A stretch of 64,000 nt of DNA, taken from assembly GCF_006715165.1 (NCBI RefSeq), contig NZ_VFMS01000001.1, positions 2,852,001 to 2,916,000 of the forward strand, in the 5' to 3' direction. Numbering within the stretch: the stretch's first letter is position 1; each line of letters starts with the position of its first letter. Made by a program: the position numbers and the translations under genes. Below are positions 53,475 through 63,300 of this stretch, piece after piece. Below the pieces are notes generated by a model. The model made no database searches. It saw only the letters and a program-made list of their open reading frames with translations, and was not told the DNA's origin. The DNA is from Arthrobacter sp. SLBN-122. Its GTDB lineage: Bacteria > Actinomycetota > Actinomycetes > Actinomycetales > Micrococcaceae.

Positions 53475-53870
53475 TTATCCCCCTGGAACGGTGGCACCGG
53501 AACGGGCCGGGGCGGCCTCCTTTTGCCAAGGCCAGCGTCCCGTGATTTCAAGTTCCAGGGAGAAGCTGAGGAACGTCCTGATGAGCACGATGACGGCCAG
53601 CACCCCCACGCTGGTGAACGTGGGCGTGACGGCAACGGTGCGGATAATGTCGGCGGCGACGAGCAGTTCGAGGCCCAGCAGGATGGACCGGCCCAGCAAC
53701 TGCCGGTAGGACCGGTAGAAGCTTAACTTTTCGGCGCCTTGTGGGAGCTGCCGCGGCTGATGTCCACGGATGGCCAACGGGAGGGAAACCACAGCTCCAA
53801 TCACCATCACTGCTACTCCAGCGAAGTCGACCAGTTGCCCAACCGTCTCAATGACCTGCCGAAAATCCAT
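53475..53870 (-). CDS. DUF1622 small membrane protein
   Basis: This is a 131-residue protein with three hydrophobic stretches: LVDFAGVAVMVIGAVVSLPLAI, GRSILLGLELLVAADIIRTVAV and SVGVLAVIVLIRTFLSFSLELEITGRWPW. The LELEITGRWPW ending is the DUF1622 signature. Start ATG 53870 (MDFRQVIETVGQ). It is third on the minus strand after the MSMEG_6728 gene and the epimerase gene. Function unknown. Confidence 0.8.
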   Translation of the reverse strand: MDFRQVIETVGQLVDFAGVAVMVIGAVVSLPLAIRGHQPRQLPQGAEKLSFYRSYRQLLGRSILLGLELLVAADIIRTVAVTPTFTSVGVLAVIVLIRTFLSFSLELEITGRWPWQKEAAPARSGATVPGG

Positions 53871-53939
53871 GCCCCGCCTTACCTCGGGCCAGGCGTCCCG
53901 CCGCCAACCTGGCTGTGACCATTTGGACGGCGGCACCCG

Positions 53940-54800
53940 TTATGGATGGCGGATGCCGTTCCCCGCCATGACGTCCTTGTACCCTTCCCTGAACGTGGGA
54001 AACGTGAAGGTAAACCCCGTGCTTCGCAGCAGGTCGTTGCGGCAGCGTTTGTTGCCTCCGCGTGCGGGGCCAGCATCACCCACAGGGGGTTTCGGCAGGC
54101 CAAGGTCGGCGGCAAGGAAGCGCAATACGGATCCCAGATCGGCGGGCTCATTGTCCACTCCGACATAAGCAGGCGCGGGTGAATCTGCCATTGTGGCGAG
54201 GTGCACGATGGCCGCCGCGGCATCGTCACGATGGATCCGGTTGGTGTAGCGCACGTCTTCAGGGACGACTGCAGTGCCTGTTTTCACCTGATCGATCAAC
54301 CGCGTCCGGCCCGGCCCGTAAATTCCGCCAAGCCTGAGTGCGGTGGCGGCGGTGCCCGTTCCTGCAAGCCTGGCATGGAGCAAGTCCTCGGCTTCCACCA
54401 GCACCCTGCCCGAGAAGCCGCCCGGATCCGGCTGCGTCGATTCATCCACCCAGCCCCCATCTGCGTTGCCGTAGATGGCCGTCGAGGAAACAAAGATGAC
54501 CCGGTCGGGCCGCACGCCGTCACGCTCAAGCGCGTCCAGGACGTTTTCCACTCCGCGTACATACGCTGCGCGGTATGCCTCCTCGGAGGGGGAATCGGCA
54601 GCGACGGCAATGACGACGGCGGTGGTGTCCGCAGGGACCGGCGGCAGGTCAGGCGAGCCCAAGTCCGCCGCGGCACCTTCGATCGCTGCCGGCAGTTTTG
54701 CGGGGGACCGGCGCCATCCCACCACCCGATGCCCCAACCCGGCGAACCTGAGCCCCGCCTCCGTGCCCAGGTCCCCGCACCCCGCCATAAGAATCGTCAT
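53940..54800 (-). CDS. NAD(P)-dependent epimerase-like (YeeZ type) protein
   Basis: This is a 286-residue Rossmann protein: MTILMAGCGDLGTEAGLRFAGLGHRVVGWRR (nucleotide loop GCGDLG), VIFVSSTAIYGNADGGWVDES, LRLGGIYGPGRTRLIDQ and NRIHRDDAAAAIVHLA. It belongs to the extended SDR group close to YeeZ. The active-site Tyr of YxxxK is not conserved in the usual form (SGRVLVEAE), so the enzyme class is uncertain. It begins 3 nt after the MSMEG_6728 gene. Confidence 0.8.
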   Translation of the reverse strand: MTILMAGCGDLGTEAGLRFAGLGHRVVGWRRSPAKLPAAIEGAAADLGSPDLPPVPADTTAVVIAVAADSPSEEAYRAAYVRGVENVLDALERDGVRPDRVIFVSSTAIYGNADGGWVDESTQPDPGGFSGRVLVEAEDLLHARLAGTGTAATALRLGGIYGPGRTRLIDQVKTGTAVVPEDVRYTNRIHRDDAAAAIVHLATMADSPAPAYVGVDNEPADLGSVLRFLAADLGLPKPPVGDAGPARGGNKRCRNDLLRSTGFTFTFPTFREGYKDVMAGNGIRHP

Positions 54801-54803
54801 GGC

Positions 54804-55724
54804 CTACGGTGCCTCCACCGGGAAGAAGACACGGGGGTCCTGCAAGAGTGCGGGGTAGGCGAATGCGGAACGGTCGATGATCTCCGTGACCTCGAAGTTC
54901 CTGCCGAACCGGCCGTCGTCGAGGGTAATGGGACGCCCCACCACCTGCCCCACCGCGAACCTGGCCCCGTTCTCGAACGGAACCGCAACCGGCGTCTTCC
55001 CCGGGAGGGTCCGGAAGGCCTCCTCCTGCGCCTGGCGCTTGCGGGTGGGCTTCTTCTGCTGCGGCTTGGGCGGCGCCTTCTTCGGCGCCCGGGACGGCCG
55101 GCGTGAGCCGTCGTCCACATAGACGGGGGAGTAGTCGTCATCTCCGGCGGACATGGCGGCCGCGGCAGCAGCGCTCCTGTTCACCGGCGGAAGCGCCACT
55201 GTGCTGAGCCGCTGCGGGTCGACGTCGTCATGCGGGTCCCTGAGGATCCACAGAATGTCTCCTTCCGGCTCCTGCGGCAGGAATTCGTGCCGGGGCTCGG
55301 GCCAGACGTAGTCCATCTCCGGAACGGCGTCGGGGAAGAGGGAGGCGTAGAACTTCGGTTCCTTGTGCACCAGCTTGGAACGGTGGCTCAGGTGGAAGTC
55401 GGGGTCCCCGAGCCATGGCGGCAGGATGATCCTGTCCGCGTAGTCCGGATGGGCCGCCTGGGGTGCGAACTCGGCGATGTTGGCGCGGGTGTTGTCAGGG
55501 TGTCCACGCTCGATCCACTCGTCCGCCATGGCCAGTCCATACATGGTGAGGGCCGGCACGTGGCCCATCCACATGCGGATCGCGGGGTGGCTCTGCCAGC
55601 CGTAGTCCGGAATCACCAGCGCCCGGAGCGTTTGCAGTGCTTCGACCCGCTGCTTACCCAGCCGTGCGGTGTCAAGGGCTTTGGCGCTTTGGCGGAAGTC
55701 GGGGTAAGGGAGGAAGGTTTGCAT
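54804..55724 (-). CDS. MSMEG_6728-family protein (pyrimidine-dimer glycosylase-like)
   Basis: This is a 306-residue protein whose N-terminal 150 residues (MQTFLPYPDFRQSAKALDTARLGKQRVEALQTLRAL, HPAIRMWMGHVPALTMYGLAMADEWIERG) match the MSMEG_6728 family. That family is related to T4 endonuclease V-type DNA glycosylases; the catalytic role here is not shown. A Lys/Pro-rich linker (PKKAPPKPQQKKPTRKR) leads to a C-terminal domain with beta-strands. It may act in DNA repair. First gene of a three-gene minus-strand unit. Confidence 0.75.
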   Translation of the reverse strand: MQTFLPYPDFRQSAKALDTARLGKQRVEALQTLRALVIPDYGWQSHPAIRMWMGHVPALTMYGLAMADEWIERGHPDNTRANIAEFAPQAAHPDYADRIILPPWLGDPDFHLSHRSKLVHKEPKFYASLFPDAVPEMDYVWPEPRHEFLPQEPEGDILWILRDPHDDVDPQRLSTVALPPVNRSAAAAAAMSAGDDDYSPVYVDDGSRRPSRAPKKAPPKPQQKKPTRKRQAQEEAFRTLPGKTPVAVPFENGARFAVGQVVGRPITLDDGRFGRNFEVTEIIDRSAFAYPALLQDPRVFFPVEAP

Positions 55725-55880
55725 TCATTCAGTCTGACGGTCCCCGGCGGAAGTGCCAATTGCTGTGCCGGCTGCCACAGCATTGGGTGCGTTCTGTCCA
55801 AATAGTGGACACATGCATACGGCGTCCAGGTTGAACCACTAAGATCACCGCAACCCCAACCGCGTTTCGGAAGCTCTCTC

Positions 55881-56468
55881 ATGACATCTACACCTGACAA
55901 AGCCGTCACCCACGCCCGCACCGCCCTGCCCCGTTACGGGCAGTTGCTGGGCCCGGAAGCCCAGGGAATCCTGGTCCTCGACGAGTTCACCATCGATCCC
56001 GCCGCCGCGCGCAAGGACCAGCACCGGTTCCGCGACGGCATGGCCGCCGTCGCCAGGACGGTCCGGCGGATTGCCGCGCTTCGAGTGGTTATTGCGCTCG
56101 TGGCCATCGGCAACCTGCCGCTGTTCCTGCTGTCCAGTGGCTGGTGGATCTATGGAGTTTCGCTCACCCTTGTTGTTGCGGTCCACGCGGCGGTGACGCT
56201 GCTCAACCGGCACGAGCCGCGTCTCAAGCAGCGTTCTGCCCTGGAACTGCACATGCACCGCGAACGCAGCGCCAACTACCGCAAGATGCGCGACGCCGTG
56301 AAGTACATGATCGACACCCCCACCCGCATGAACGAACACCTCTACCTGGAGTTGCTCGCCGTCAAACGGGTCGCCCTGAACCTGGCGCACGGCACGGTTG
56401 CCCTGCTGGATACCAGCGACGACTCCGCCTGGAAGGTGCGGATCGTCCGGGAACTGCCGGCCAGCTGA
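55881..56468 (+). CDS. Hypothetical membrane-associated protein
   Basis: This is a 195-residue protein with two adjacent hydrophobic helices in the middle (LRVVIALVAIGNLPLFLLSSGWWIYGVSLTLVVAVHAAVTLL, about 75-115) between soluble ends. The C-terminal part HRERSANYRKMRDAVKYMIDTPTRMNEHLYLELLAVKRVALN is helical. No family recognised. It is on its own transcript, ending in a strong terminator shared with the Rpf-like gene. Confidence 0.6.
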   Translation: MTSTPDKAVTHARTALPRYGQLLGPEAQGILVLDEFTIDPAAARKDQHRFRDGMAAVARTVRRIAALRVVIALVAIGNLPLFLLSSGWWIYGVSLTLVVAVHAAVTLLNRHEPRLKQRSALELHMHRERSANYRKMRDAVKYMIDTPTRMNEHLYLELLAVKRVALNLAHGTVALLDTSDDSAWKVRIVRELPAS

Positions 56469-56511
56469 GCGCCTCTTCACTGCTGCTGCGGCGGCGGGCT
56501 GAGCATTAAAG

Positions 56512-56557
56512 AACGACGCCGGCACATCCCTTGTGGGGGTGTGCCGGCGTCGTTTTT
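56512..56557 (+). terminator. Bidirectional terminator between two convergent genes
   Basis: A 15-bp perfect stem, AACGACGCCGGCACA with TGTGCCGGCGTCGTT, followed by TTT, sits between the plus gene ending 56468 and the minus gene ending 56647. Confidence 0.92.
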
Positions 56558-56646
56558 GGTCAACGGAATTTGTCTATCGCCGACCTGTCTGTGTTGCCTT
56601 CAAAGAGGCGGGGCGGCCAGGGCCGCCGGTGATGCTGCCGAGGCTG

Positions 56647-57297
56647 TTACGCGGGAAGCTGGATGACCTGTCCCTCGAACACGAGGTTCGGGTCCGTGAT
56701 GGTGTCCAGGTTGGCGTCGGCAAGGTGCTGCCAGCCGCCCTGGATGCCCAGCTTCTGGGCAACAATGCTCAAGGTGTCCCCGGCCTGCAGGGTGTAGGTC
56801 TCACCGCTCAGGGCAACGGACGTTGCGTGCCGCGGTGCCTGCTGGACCGGAGCGCTTTGGACAGGTGCGCTCTGAACCTGGACGCTTTGCACCGGAGCAG
56901 CCTGGACCGGGGCGGCCTGGACTGGCGCACTCTGGACTGGAGCGCCGCCGCCACCGCTCAGGCCGAGCTGTGAGGAGCAGGACGGCCAGGCGCCCCAGCC
57001 CTGGGAGGCCTGCACCCGCTCGGCCACCGCGATCTGCTGTTCACGGCTGGCGTTCTCCGGCGAACCGGTTCCGCCGTAGGCGGCCCAGGTGCTGGGGGTG
57101 AACTGCAGGCCGCCGGAGAAGCCGTTGCCGGTGTTGATCGACCAGTTGCCGCCGCTCTCGCACTGCGCGAGTGCGTCCCAGGTGGATGTGGGGGTGGCTG
57201 CGTTGGCCGCCGTGGCTGAAAGTGCCAAACCTGCCGCGGAGACGGCGGCCAGGGTGACTCCGCGGCGTGCGGCAGTACGGAATTTGGTGTTTTTCAT
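56647..57297 (-). CDS. Resuscitation-promoting-factor-like transglycosylase with LysM
   Basis: This is a 216-residue secreted protein. The signal peptide [33 protein letters not shown] is cut before [43 protein letters not shown], the Rpf (transglycosylase) domain with the catalytic Glu in QCESGG. Next are seven [10 protein letters not shown] repeats, and a LysM domain ([30 protein letters not shown]). Rpf proteins cut peptidoglycan and wake dormant cells. Start ATG 57297. A 160-nt untranslated leader precedes it. Confidence 0.93.
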   Translation of the reverse strand: MKNTKFRTAARRGVTLAAVSAAGLALSATAANAATPTSTWDALAQCESGGNWSINTGNGFSGGLQFTPSTWAAYGGTGSPENASREQQIAVAERVQASQGWGAWPSCSSQLGLSGGGGAPVQSAPVQAAPVQAAPVQSVQVQSAPVQSAPVQQAPRHATSVALSGETYTLQAGDTLSIVAQKLGIQGGWQHLADANLDTITDPNLVFEGQVIQLPA

Positions 57298-57492
57298 GAT
57301 GGTGATGCTCCTGAAGGCCACCAGCGCTGGTTCCGTCCCCGGAGATCGTCGCGCCACTGCCCGCCTCTGACGAATAGAGGTCACTGTCGGTGGCTGCCGC
57401 TGGGCAGTTCTGGTGGAGGCAGCACCGGGCAATCAAAGAGCCCGCTGAACGGGCATACATTTCACGCTAGGACATCGCGGGGGCGTTATCAA
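57298..57492 (-). promoter_or_regulatory. Promoter and long leader of the rpf-like gene
   Basis: On the minus strand, -35 TTGATA (57492-57487) and -10 TAGCGT (57469-57464) are 17 nt apart. Transcription would start near 57457 and give a leader of about 160 nt with an early GCCCG/CGGGC hairpin. This region also completes the 310-nt gap to the adenine deaminase gene. Leader function (for example a riboswitch) is possible but not shown. Confidence 0.6.
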
Positions 57493-57596
57493 ATCGAGAT
57501 TCCAGCGGGTGTGTCGGATTGTGGTCCTGGCATCCGCCGGGCCAAGCGCTGCTAAGGCCCTGAAATGCCGGGAAGGCGCGAAACCGGGAGGGGCAC

Positions 57597-57609
57597 TATT
57601 CTGACCGGA
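57597..57609 (+). promoter_or_regulatory. Leaderless-type -10 before the deaminase gene
   Basis: TATTCT at 57597-57602 lies 6 nt before the ATG at 57609, and no RBS is visible. Confidence 0.6.
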
Positions 57610-58670
57610 TGGACAACTTTGCCGGCGGCAGCATCATGCCCGAAACCGAAACGGACCCAGCGGAACCCGTAGCCCCTGCCATGCCCCTCCCTGTGGCAGA
57701 ACTGCACCTGCACATCGAAGGCACGCTGCAGCCCGAGCTCATCTTCACCTTGGCCGAACGCAACGGCATTGAGCTGCCGTACTCGGGACTGGACGAACTC
57801 CGCGATAAGTATGAGTTCACGGACCTGCAGTCCTTCCTGGACCTCTACTACGCCAATATGGCGGTGCTGCGGACCGAGCAGGACTTCGCTGACATGACTC
57901 GGGCATACCTGGAGCGGGCTGCTGCCGCCGGGGTCCGGCACGCGGAAATCATGATGGACCCGCAGGCGCACCTCTCCCGCGGCATTCCCCTGGAAGCGTG
58001 CGTCAACGGTGTCGCTTCGGTGCTGGCAACGTCGGAGGAGGAGTACGGCATCTCCACCCTCCTGATTGCGGCCTTCCTGCGCGATCTGCCGGAAGACTCG
58101 GCCCTGGAAGTACTGGACCGGCTGCTGGCCATGGAAGCACCCATCGGTGCCATTGGCCTGGACTCGGCCGAAGTGGGGAATCCTCCATCCAAGTTCGAGC
58201 GGCTGTATGCGACGGCGCGTGAAGCAGGCCTGCGGTTGACGGCGCACGCGGGGGAGGAGGGCCCGGCGTCGTACATCATCGAAGCCCTGGACCTTCTGGG
58301 CGTGGAGCGGATTGACCATGGAATCCGCTGCATGGACGATCCCGACCTTGTGGAGCGCCTCGTGGACGCCCGCATTCCCCTGACGGTCTGCCCCCTCTCC
58401 AACGTCCGGCTCCGCGCGGTGGACACCCTGGCCGACCACCCGTTGCCGGCGATGCTGGCTGCGGGGCTGAATGTTTCGGTCAACTCGGACGATCCTGCCT
58501 ACTTTGGCGGTTATGTGGACGACAACTTCGCGCAGCTGACGTCGGTGTTTGACCTCTCCGATTTCGACAAGGCCCGCCTGGCAGCGAACTCCATCCATTC
58601 CTCCTTCGCATCCGAGGAGCGGAAGGCGGAACTGCTGGCGGAATTGAACGGCAGGGAAGTGTCCGACTGA
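57609..58670 (+). CDS. Adenine deaminase-like (adenosine/adenine deaminase family)
   Basis: This is a 353-residue zinc deaminase. It has HLHIEGTLQPELIFTLAERNGI (zinc His pair and the substrate-binding Glu), HAGEEGPASYIIEALDLLGVERIDHGIRCMDD and NVSVNSDDPAYFGGYVDDN. The SDDPAYFGGY ending and the GTLQPELIF start are those of adenine deaminases (Aah1-type, EC 3.5.4.2) rather than adenosine deaminases, so I prefer adenine to hypoxanthine. It is leaderless and ends in a short CCGGGC/GCCCGG hairpin. Purine salvage is the likely role. Confidence 0.85.
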   Translation: MDNFAGGSIMPETETDPAEPVAPAMPLPVAELHLHIEGTLQPELIFTLAERNGIELPYSGLDELRDKYEFTDLQSFLDLYYANMAVLRTEQDFADMTRAYLERAAAAGVRHAEIMMDPQAHLSRGIPLEACVNGVASVLATSEEEYGISTLLIAAFLRDLPEDSALEVLDRLLAMEAPIGAIGLDSAEVGNPPSKFERLYATAREAGLRLTAHAGEEGPASYIIEALDLLGVERIDHGIRCMDDPDLVERLVDARIPLTVCPLSNVRLRAVDTLADHPLPAMLAAGLNVSVNSDDPAYFGGYVDDNFAQLTSVFDLSDFDKARLAANSIHSSFASEERKAELLAELNGREVSD

Positions 58671-58694
58671 CCGCCGCTGTGTCGGGGGCAACAG

Positions 58695-58711
58695 CCGGGC
58701 TTTCGGCCCGG
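58695..58711 (+). terminator. Short hairpin after the deaminase gene
   Basis: CCGGGC (58695-58700) pairs with GCCCGG (58706-58711), 24 nt after the stop. It is weak without a T-run; TAAACT (58712-58717) follows and may be a -10 for the leader region below. Confidence 0.5.
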
Positions 58712-58931
58712 TAAACTAAGTGCCGCAGGCGTGTCTGGGGAGTGCAAGGCAGCACCCATGTCAGCGCTTGAGGGTTATGCAGACGGCCCTTACCCGAGAC
58801 CTCCGCCTCACTTGCGGCGCTATCCGCTTCATAGTCGGTCACGACACGCAGAGTTAACCAATTAAAGTCGCGCGATTTAATGGGCTGTTGGCAAGATGCC
58901 TAAGACCGATCGCTTTTATATAAGGGGAATC
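58712..58931 (+). promoter_or_regulatory. Gene-free leader region before the winged-helix/X25 gene
   Basis: These 220 bases show no gene. They begin with TAAACT (-10-like), contain CCGC...GCGG hairpins and, at 58861-58881, ATTAAAGTCGCGCGATTTAAT, a near-palindrome with TCGCGCGA in its centre. AAGGGG before ATG 58932 is the RBS. The AT-rich palindrome is a plausible operator of the next gene. Confidence 0.4.
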
Positions 58932-59882
58932 ATGGCCAAGTCCACCGCAGAAAACACCTACCTTCGACTCAAGACCGTGCTGGATGTCCTGACCGAAGGC
59001 GTGTGGTCCGGCGATGCACTGAACGCAGGCCAGGTCCTGGCGGAAGCAACGGCCCGCGTGCCGTTCAACGAGCACGAGTCCGAACTCCTCAGCGGCGGCA
59101 TCCCGCGCGGGCACAAGACCCTCACCTCGGCCACTGCCAAGCTTGTCAAGGCAGGCTGGCTGGTCAAGGGCCGGTCCGGCTGGACCATCACCGAGGACGG
59201 CATGCGCGCCACAGTTGCTTTCCCTGATGCTGATTCCTTCGCAGCAGCGCTCGACGCCGGCACGCCCGTTCCTGCCGACACTCCCGTTCCCACGGCTCCC
59301 GAAGGTTTTGTCCGCCCGGTTTCCGCCGCCGCGGCAACGCTGCAGGTTCCGGCCAAGGAGGAGGCTCCGAAGAAGACCGCCAAGAAGGCGCCTGCGAAGA
59401 AGGCAGCGTCGGCTGTGGGCAAGGCAGCCAAGGCTATCGAAGACGCCGTCGAGCCTGTGGTGAAGGCGGTCCGCAAGGGCAAGGCCTCGGCCAAGGACAA
59501 GACTGAAGCGGCGCCCGCTGCGGCTGCCGCCGAAACCTCCGGCGCCACCGAGCCGTTCGAAGGCCCCGACGTCGAAACCCTTCCGCAGCCCGAAGCTGTG
59601 GCCGTGGCCGGTGACTTCAACACCATCCTGGGTGCGCCCGAGAACTGGGCACCGCAGTACGACGAAGCGCAGATGGAGTTCGACTTCCTGGACCAGCTGT
59701 GGAAGAAGAGTGCTGAGCTTCCCGCCGGCTTCTACACCTTCAAGATCGCCCTGAACCGGTCCTGGACGGAGAACTACGGCGCTTTCGGCGTGTTCGATGG
59801 CCCCAACCACGAACTCCACCACGGCGGCGGCACTGTGACCATCCGCTACAACCACGCCACCCGCGACATCACCATCAACTAA
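58932..59882 (+). CDS. Mrr_N-like winged-helix protein with X25 carbohydrate-binding-like domain
   Basis: This is a 316-residue protein of unusual make-up. Residues 1-95 ([23 protein letters not shown]...[30 protein letters not shown]) look like the Mrr N-terminal winged helix. Residues about 100-200 are Ala/Lys/Pro-rich, with [11 protein letters not shown] resembling histone H1-type DNA-binding tails. The C-terminal 95 residues ([22 protein letters not shown]...[24 protein letters not shown]) resemble the pullulanase X25 module. It could link a sugar ligand to DNA. I chose ATG 58932 with AAGGGG upstream; ATG 58896 adds 12 residues. Function is not known. Confidence 0.65.
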   Translation: MAKSTAENTYLRLKTVLDVLTEGVWSGDALNAGQVLAEATARVPFNEHESELLSGGIPRGHKTLTSATAKLVKAGWLVKGRSGWTITEDGMRATVAFPDADSFAAALDAGTPVPADTPVPTAPEGFVRPVSAAAATLQVPAKEEAPKKTAKKAPAKKAASAVGKAAKAIEDAVEPVVKAVRKGKASAKDKTEAAPAAAAAETSGATEPFEGPDVETLPQPEAVAVAGDFNTILGAPENWAPQYDEAQMEFDFLDQLWKKSAELPAGFYTFKIALNRSWTENYGAFGVFDGPNHELHHGGGTVTIRYNHATRDITIN

Positions 59883-59897
59883 CGGATTGCCCTCCCG

Positions 59898-59963
59898 CCC
59901 AACTGGGTAGCAGTAAATGTCGTTTTGGAGGCTCAAAGCGACACTTGCTGCTACCCAGTTGGG
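59898..59963 (+). repeat. Compound inverted repeat, copy 2
   Basis: The outer arms CCCAACTGGGTAGCAG (59898-59913) and CTGCTACCCAGTTGGG (59948-59963) are perfect complements, extended by CCTCC/GGAGG nearby. The inner arms TGTCGTTTTG (59918-59927) and CAAAGCGACA (59934-59943) match copy 1 at 6667 apart from one base. It begins 16 nt after the stop at 59882. Confidence 0.88.
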
Positions 59964-59992
59964 AGGGGGGCGTCAGGTGCGGGAGGAGCATT

Positions 59993-60307
59993 ATGGGCAG
60001 GCATGAACGCCCTGCGCGCGATGAGCCGGGTCAGGAAGCGGTGCGGCTGGACGCCCGCGTGTCCGGGATGGTGCAGGCTGTGGGCTTCCGCTTCTGGACA
60101 GTGGGCCAGGCTGAGGAACTTGGATTGTCGGGCGAGGTGAGGAACCTCGACGACGGTTCGGTTTCGGTCGTCGCCGAGGGGCCGGAGCCGAAGGTGCGCC
60201 AACTTCTGGAGTGGCTCAACTCCGGCCGCACACCGGGCCGCGTGGACGACGTGGAAGCCTCGATGTCCGAGGCCTCAGGGACATTCCGCGGCTTCCGGGC
60301 GCACTGA
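59993..60307 (+). CDS. Acylphosphatase
   Basis: This is a 104-residue acylphosphatase: [74 protein letters not shown] holds the V-x-G-x-V-Q-x-V-x-F-R motif with the catalytic Arg in GFRF and Asn in VRNLDDGSV. It hydrolyses carboxyl-phosphate bonds. ATG 59993 has GGGAGGAG upstream. The N-terminus has about 15 extra residues. It follows a compound inverted repeat. Confidence 0.9.
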   Translation: MGRHERPARDEPGQEAVRLDARVSGMVQAVGFRFWTVGQAEELGLSGEVRNLDDGSVSVVAEGPEPKVRQLLEWLNSGRTPGRVDDVEASMSEASGTFRGFRAH

Positions 60308-60341
60308 AACTCTGCCGGCCGTCCTGAGGCTTATTTCCCCT

Positions 60342-63300
60342 CTATTCCCGCGGACTCAATCCGATAAAGGCCCCCAATTCCTCCAAGGCGGCAGGCTTGT
60401 GTGGCATGTAGCTTGTGAGTTCGGGGGAGCGGATGATGACGGCCCGCCACTGGCCTCGGGATACCGCCACGTTGATGCGGTTCCGGTTCAGCAGGAACTC
60501 CGCACCGCGGGGAGCCTCTGATACCGCCGAACATGCCATGGAAACCAGCACCACCGCCGCTTCCTGGCCTTGGAATTTGTCCACGGTGCCCACTCGGACA
60601 TCGGACAGTCCTGCCTCTGCCAGGTACGTGCGGATCAGGTGGACCTGGGCATTATAGGCGGCCACCACCAGCAGGTCCTGTTGCTCCAGGGGGTGGGCGT
60701 CGCTGTCCGGACCACAGGTCCATTTCAAGCCCAGGTGGCGGCGGACCTGGTGAACCACTTCCCCGGCTTCTTCCTTCGATGCGGTGGTGTTGCCGCTGTG
60801 GTTGACGAAGACTGTCTCCACCCCGGGGGGAAGGACCTCCAGTTCACGGAGGGACGCGGCAGGAGCTGACTTCAGCTTTCCTTCGTAGCTGAGGTTCGAC
60901 ACCGCCCGGCACAGCTCCGGATGCATCCGCCAGGTATCGGCCAGGAAGTAGCCCAGGTTCGCGGGCAGGGTAGCGTGTCCGGCCGCGAGCCAGCCGAGGG
61001 CGGACTCATCCACCGGTTCCGGGTGCGCGCCCTGGGTGACCTGCGGGAGCTGCTGGGGGTCACCCAGCAGGAGCAGCCGGCCGCTGGCACGGCTGACCGC
61101 AAGGGTGTTGGCCAGGCAGAACTGGCCCGCCTCGTCAATGACCAGGAGATCAAGGGACCCGGCGGGGACTTCCTTGCCGGTCATGGTCCACGCTGTGCCG
61201 CCCACCAGGCATCCGCCGGGTGATGCCAGCAGGCGGGACACGTCGCCTTCGGAAGTGAGGCTCCAGGGAACCGGATGAGGAGCGGCCAGTTTCTTGCCCA
61301 CCACCTCCGGGTCCACTCCGCCGGTCTCGATGGCCCGGCAAAGCAGGTTTTCCACCACGTTGTGGGACTGGGCCACCACGCCGATCTTCCAGCCCTCAGC
61401 CACCAGCCTGCCAATGACGTGGGCCCCCACGTAGGTCTTGCCCGTCCCCGGCGGACCTTGGACGGCGAGGTAGGAATGGTCCAAATCCCGCAAGGACTGG
61501 GTAATGGCTCCGGCGTAGTCGGCGGCGCCATCGTCCCCATGCTGGACCTCTGCCGGCCCTGGCAGCGAGCGGAACCGCGGCGGCAGCTTGCGCAGGATGT
61601 CCAGGCCAGGCTGCGCCGGGAGGGACGGCACGGAGGAACCAACCGCGCAGGCTATTTCCGCGATGGCCGCTTCAATGCTGGCAGTCCCCAGAGGCTGGTC
61701 CTCCGTGAGTGCCACCGGCAGGTGCGGGTAGGCACGGACCTTTCCGGACTCCCGCTCCGCAATCGTGACGAAGTGCTCAGGGCCGTCCGGCGCCGCCTCC
61801 AGGTCACTGATCCTGGTACCGAAAGAATAGGCCCGTGTCCCGGGCGCAGCCTCCGGAGCGGTCATGCCATCAGGTCCCGGGGCGTCGTACAGCCGGCACC
61901 AGCTGGAGTCAGCCCGGAAATCGGAGCCCTCTGTCATGGTGCCCCGCAGCCTCAGGACGCGGGTTTGCATCCGTTCCCGGGGCTTGGCCAACGCCCAATC
62001 GGACACCACTTCCGCTGACGACACAACGAACACGTTCCGCTGGTCGGACCAGTTGTCCAGCGGTGCCTCGACCCGGTCGAAGTGCTGCCACCAGAACTGC
62101 TTGCGCTCACGCCGGTGGTATCCGGTGGCGGCCGCCACCATGGCGATGGCGCGCTCGTCATCAGTCCAGGGGCGGTCGTCCGGCAGGCCGGCAAGATACC
62201 CGCGGAGCCTGCTTTCCTCCGGCGTCTCCTCGGCAGGGTTTGCATCATCCGAGTCGGTTGCTGCCGGAGCCGGAACGTGGGCTGGCTGCGGAGCAGCATC
62301 ACGGGGATCTGCAGCCTCGGCTCCGCCACCCTGCCTGCCACCGGCTCCCAACTGGAGCAACCAGTCCCGCAGCCGCAGGGTGGAGAGGCAGTCGTACTGG
62401 TTGTAGTCGGAAATCGAGTTAAGGATCCTGTCGGCTTCGTCCTGACGCCCCTCGTCGCGTGCGGCGCAGTAGGAGGCATAGGCCACCACGGAAGCACCAG
62501 CATCCTTGACGTCACCGGAGCGGAGGTTGTCTCCCATGTACAGCGGTTCCAGCTTCTTGATGGAGTACGACGCTTCCGAGATCCGGAGGGAATGCCGCAC
62601 CGTTGCGTACAGGTCCACCAGCAGCCCCTGTCGGAGCCAGTCATCAACCGTGTCCTCGCCGGCCTGGTGCACGAGGGAGAGATTCCGCAGCGCCGTCTTT
62701 TCGTATGGGGCGTAGTGGTACACGTGCATGTCCGGATACCGGGCACGCCGCTTCTCCACGTAGTCCAGGAAGTCCAGGAAGGCGCGGCGTTCCCCGGAAC
62801 GGGAGTGTGCCCAGAATGGGCGGAACACCGGCTCGCTTTCCGTTCCCGCAACCGGCGCCTCGACCACGCCGAAGAGGTATTCAATGCCCCAGGCGCCTGT
62901 GGCGGGTTCCTGCCACAGCGGATCGCCCTCGAAGTCGAAGAAGATGTCCCCGGCACTGGGTGCAGGCAACGATCCGATGGTGTGGTCAGGCAGGACCGTG
63001 TAGGAGACCGTGTGCGGCAGGCCATCCTTGGTAAACGTCCGCGAGCCGGCCGGCTGCTCCAGGCCCAGCTGCATCCGTGCCTGCGCCCGGAGCCGGACCA
63101 CTGAGTTCCTGGCCTCGCCGGCCGGCATGGCCGCGAGTTCATCGATGGTGGTGATGTTTGCGTCATGGAGTTTCCGCCGCTGGACCACGGACATGCCCGC
63201 AACCATCAGCAGGTCCCGGTGGAGCTGCACCTGCTCCGCACAATAGTCGCAGCGCCCGCAATGCACGATGCCGTCCTGCTGCCACTGCACAGGGACGTCA

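Noticed and set aside
52077..53726. Plus-strand open frame of 549 codons opposite the DUF222-HNH gene
   Set aside because: Gly-rich shadow translation with no known domain; the minus strand has a clear HNH motif.
57298..57460. c-di-AMP (ydaO) riboswitch in the rpf leader
   Set aside because: CCGACAGTGACCTC and CGGGGAC-like pieces are present but in the wrong order and the GGGGTGAA element is missing.
58712..58931. tRNA, riboswitch or other known structured RNA
   Set aside because: I could not fit a cloverleaf or any riboswitch core I know. Only small hairpins are visible, so it is listed as an unresolved leader.
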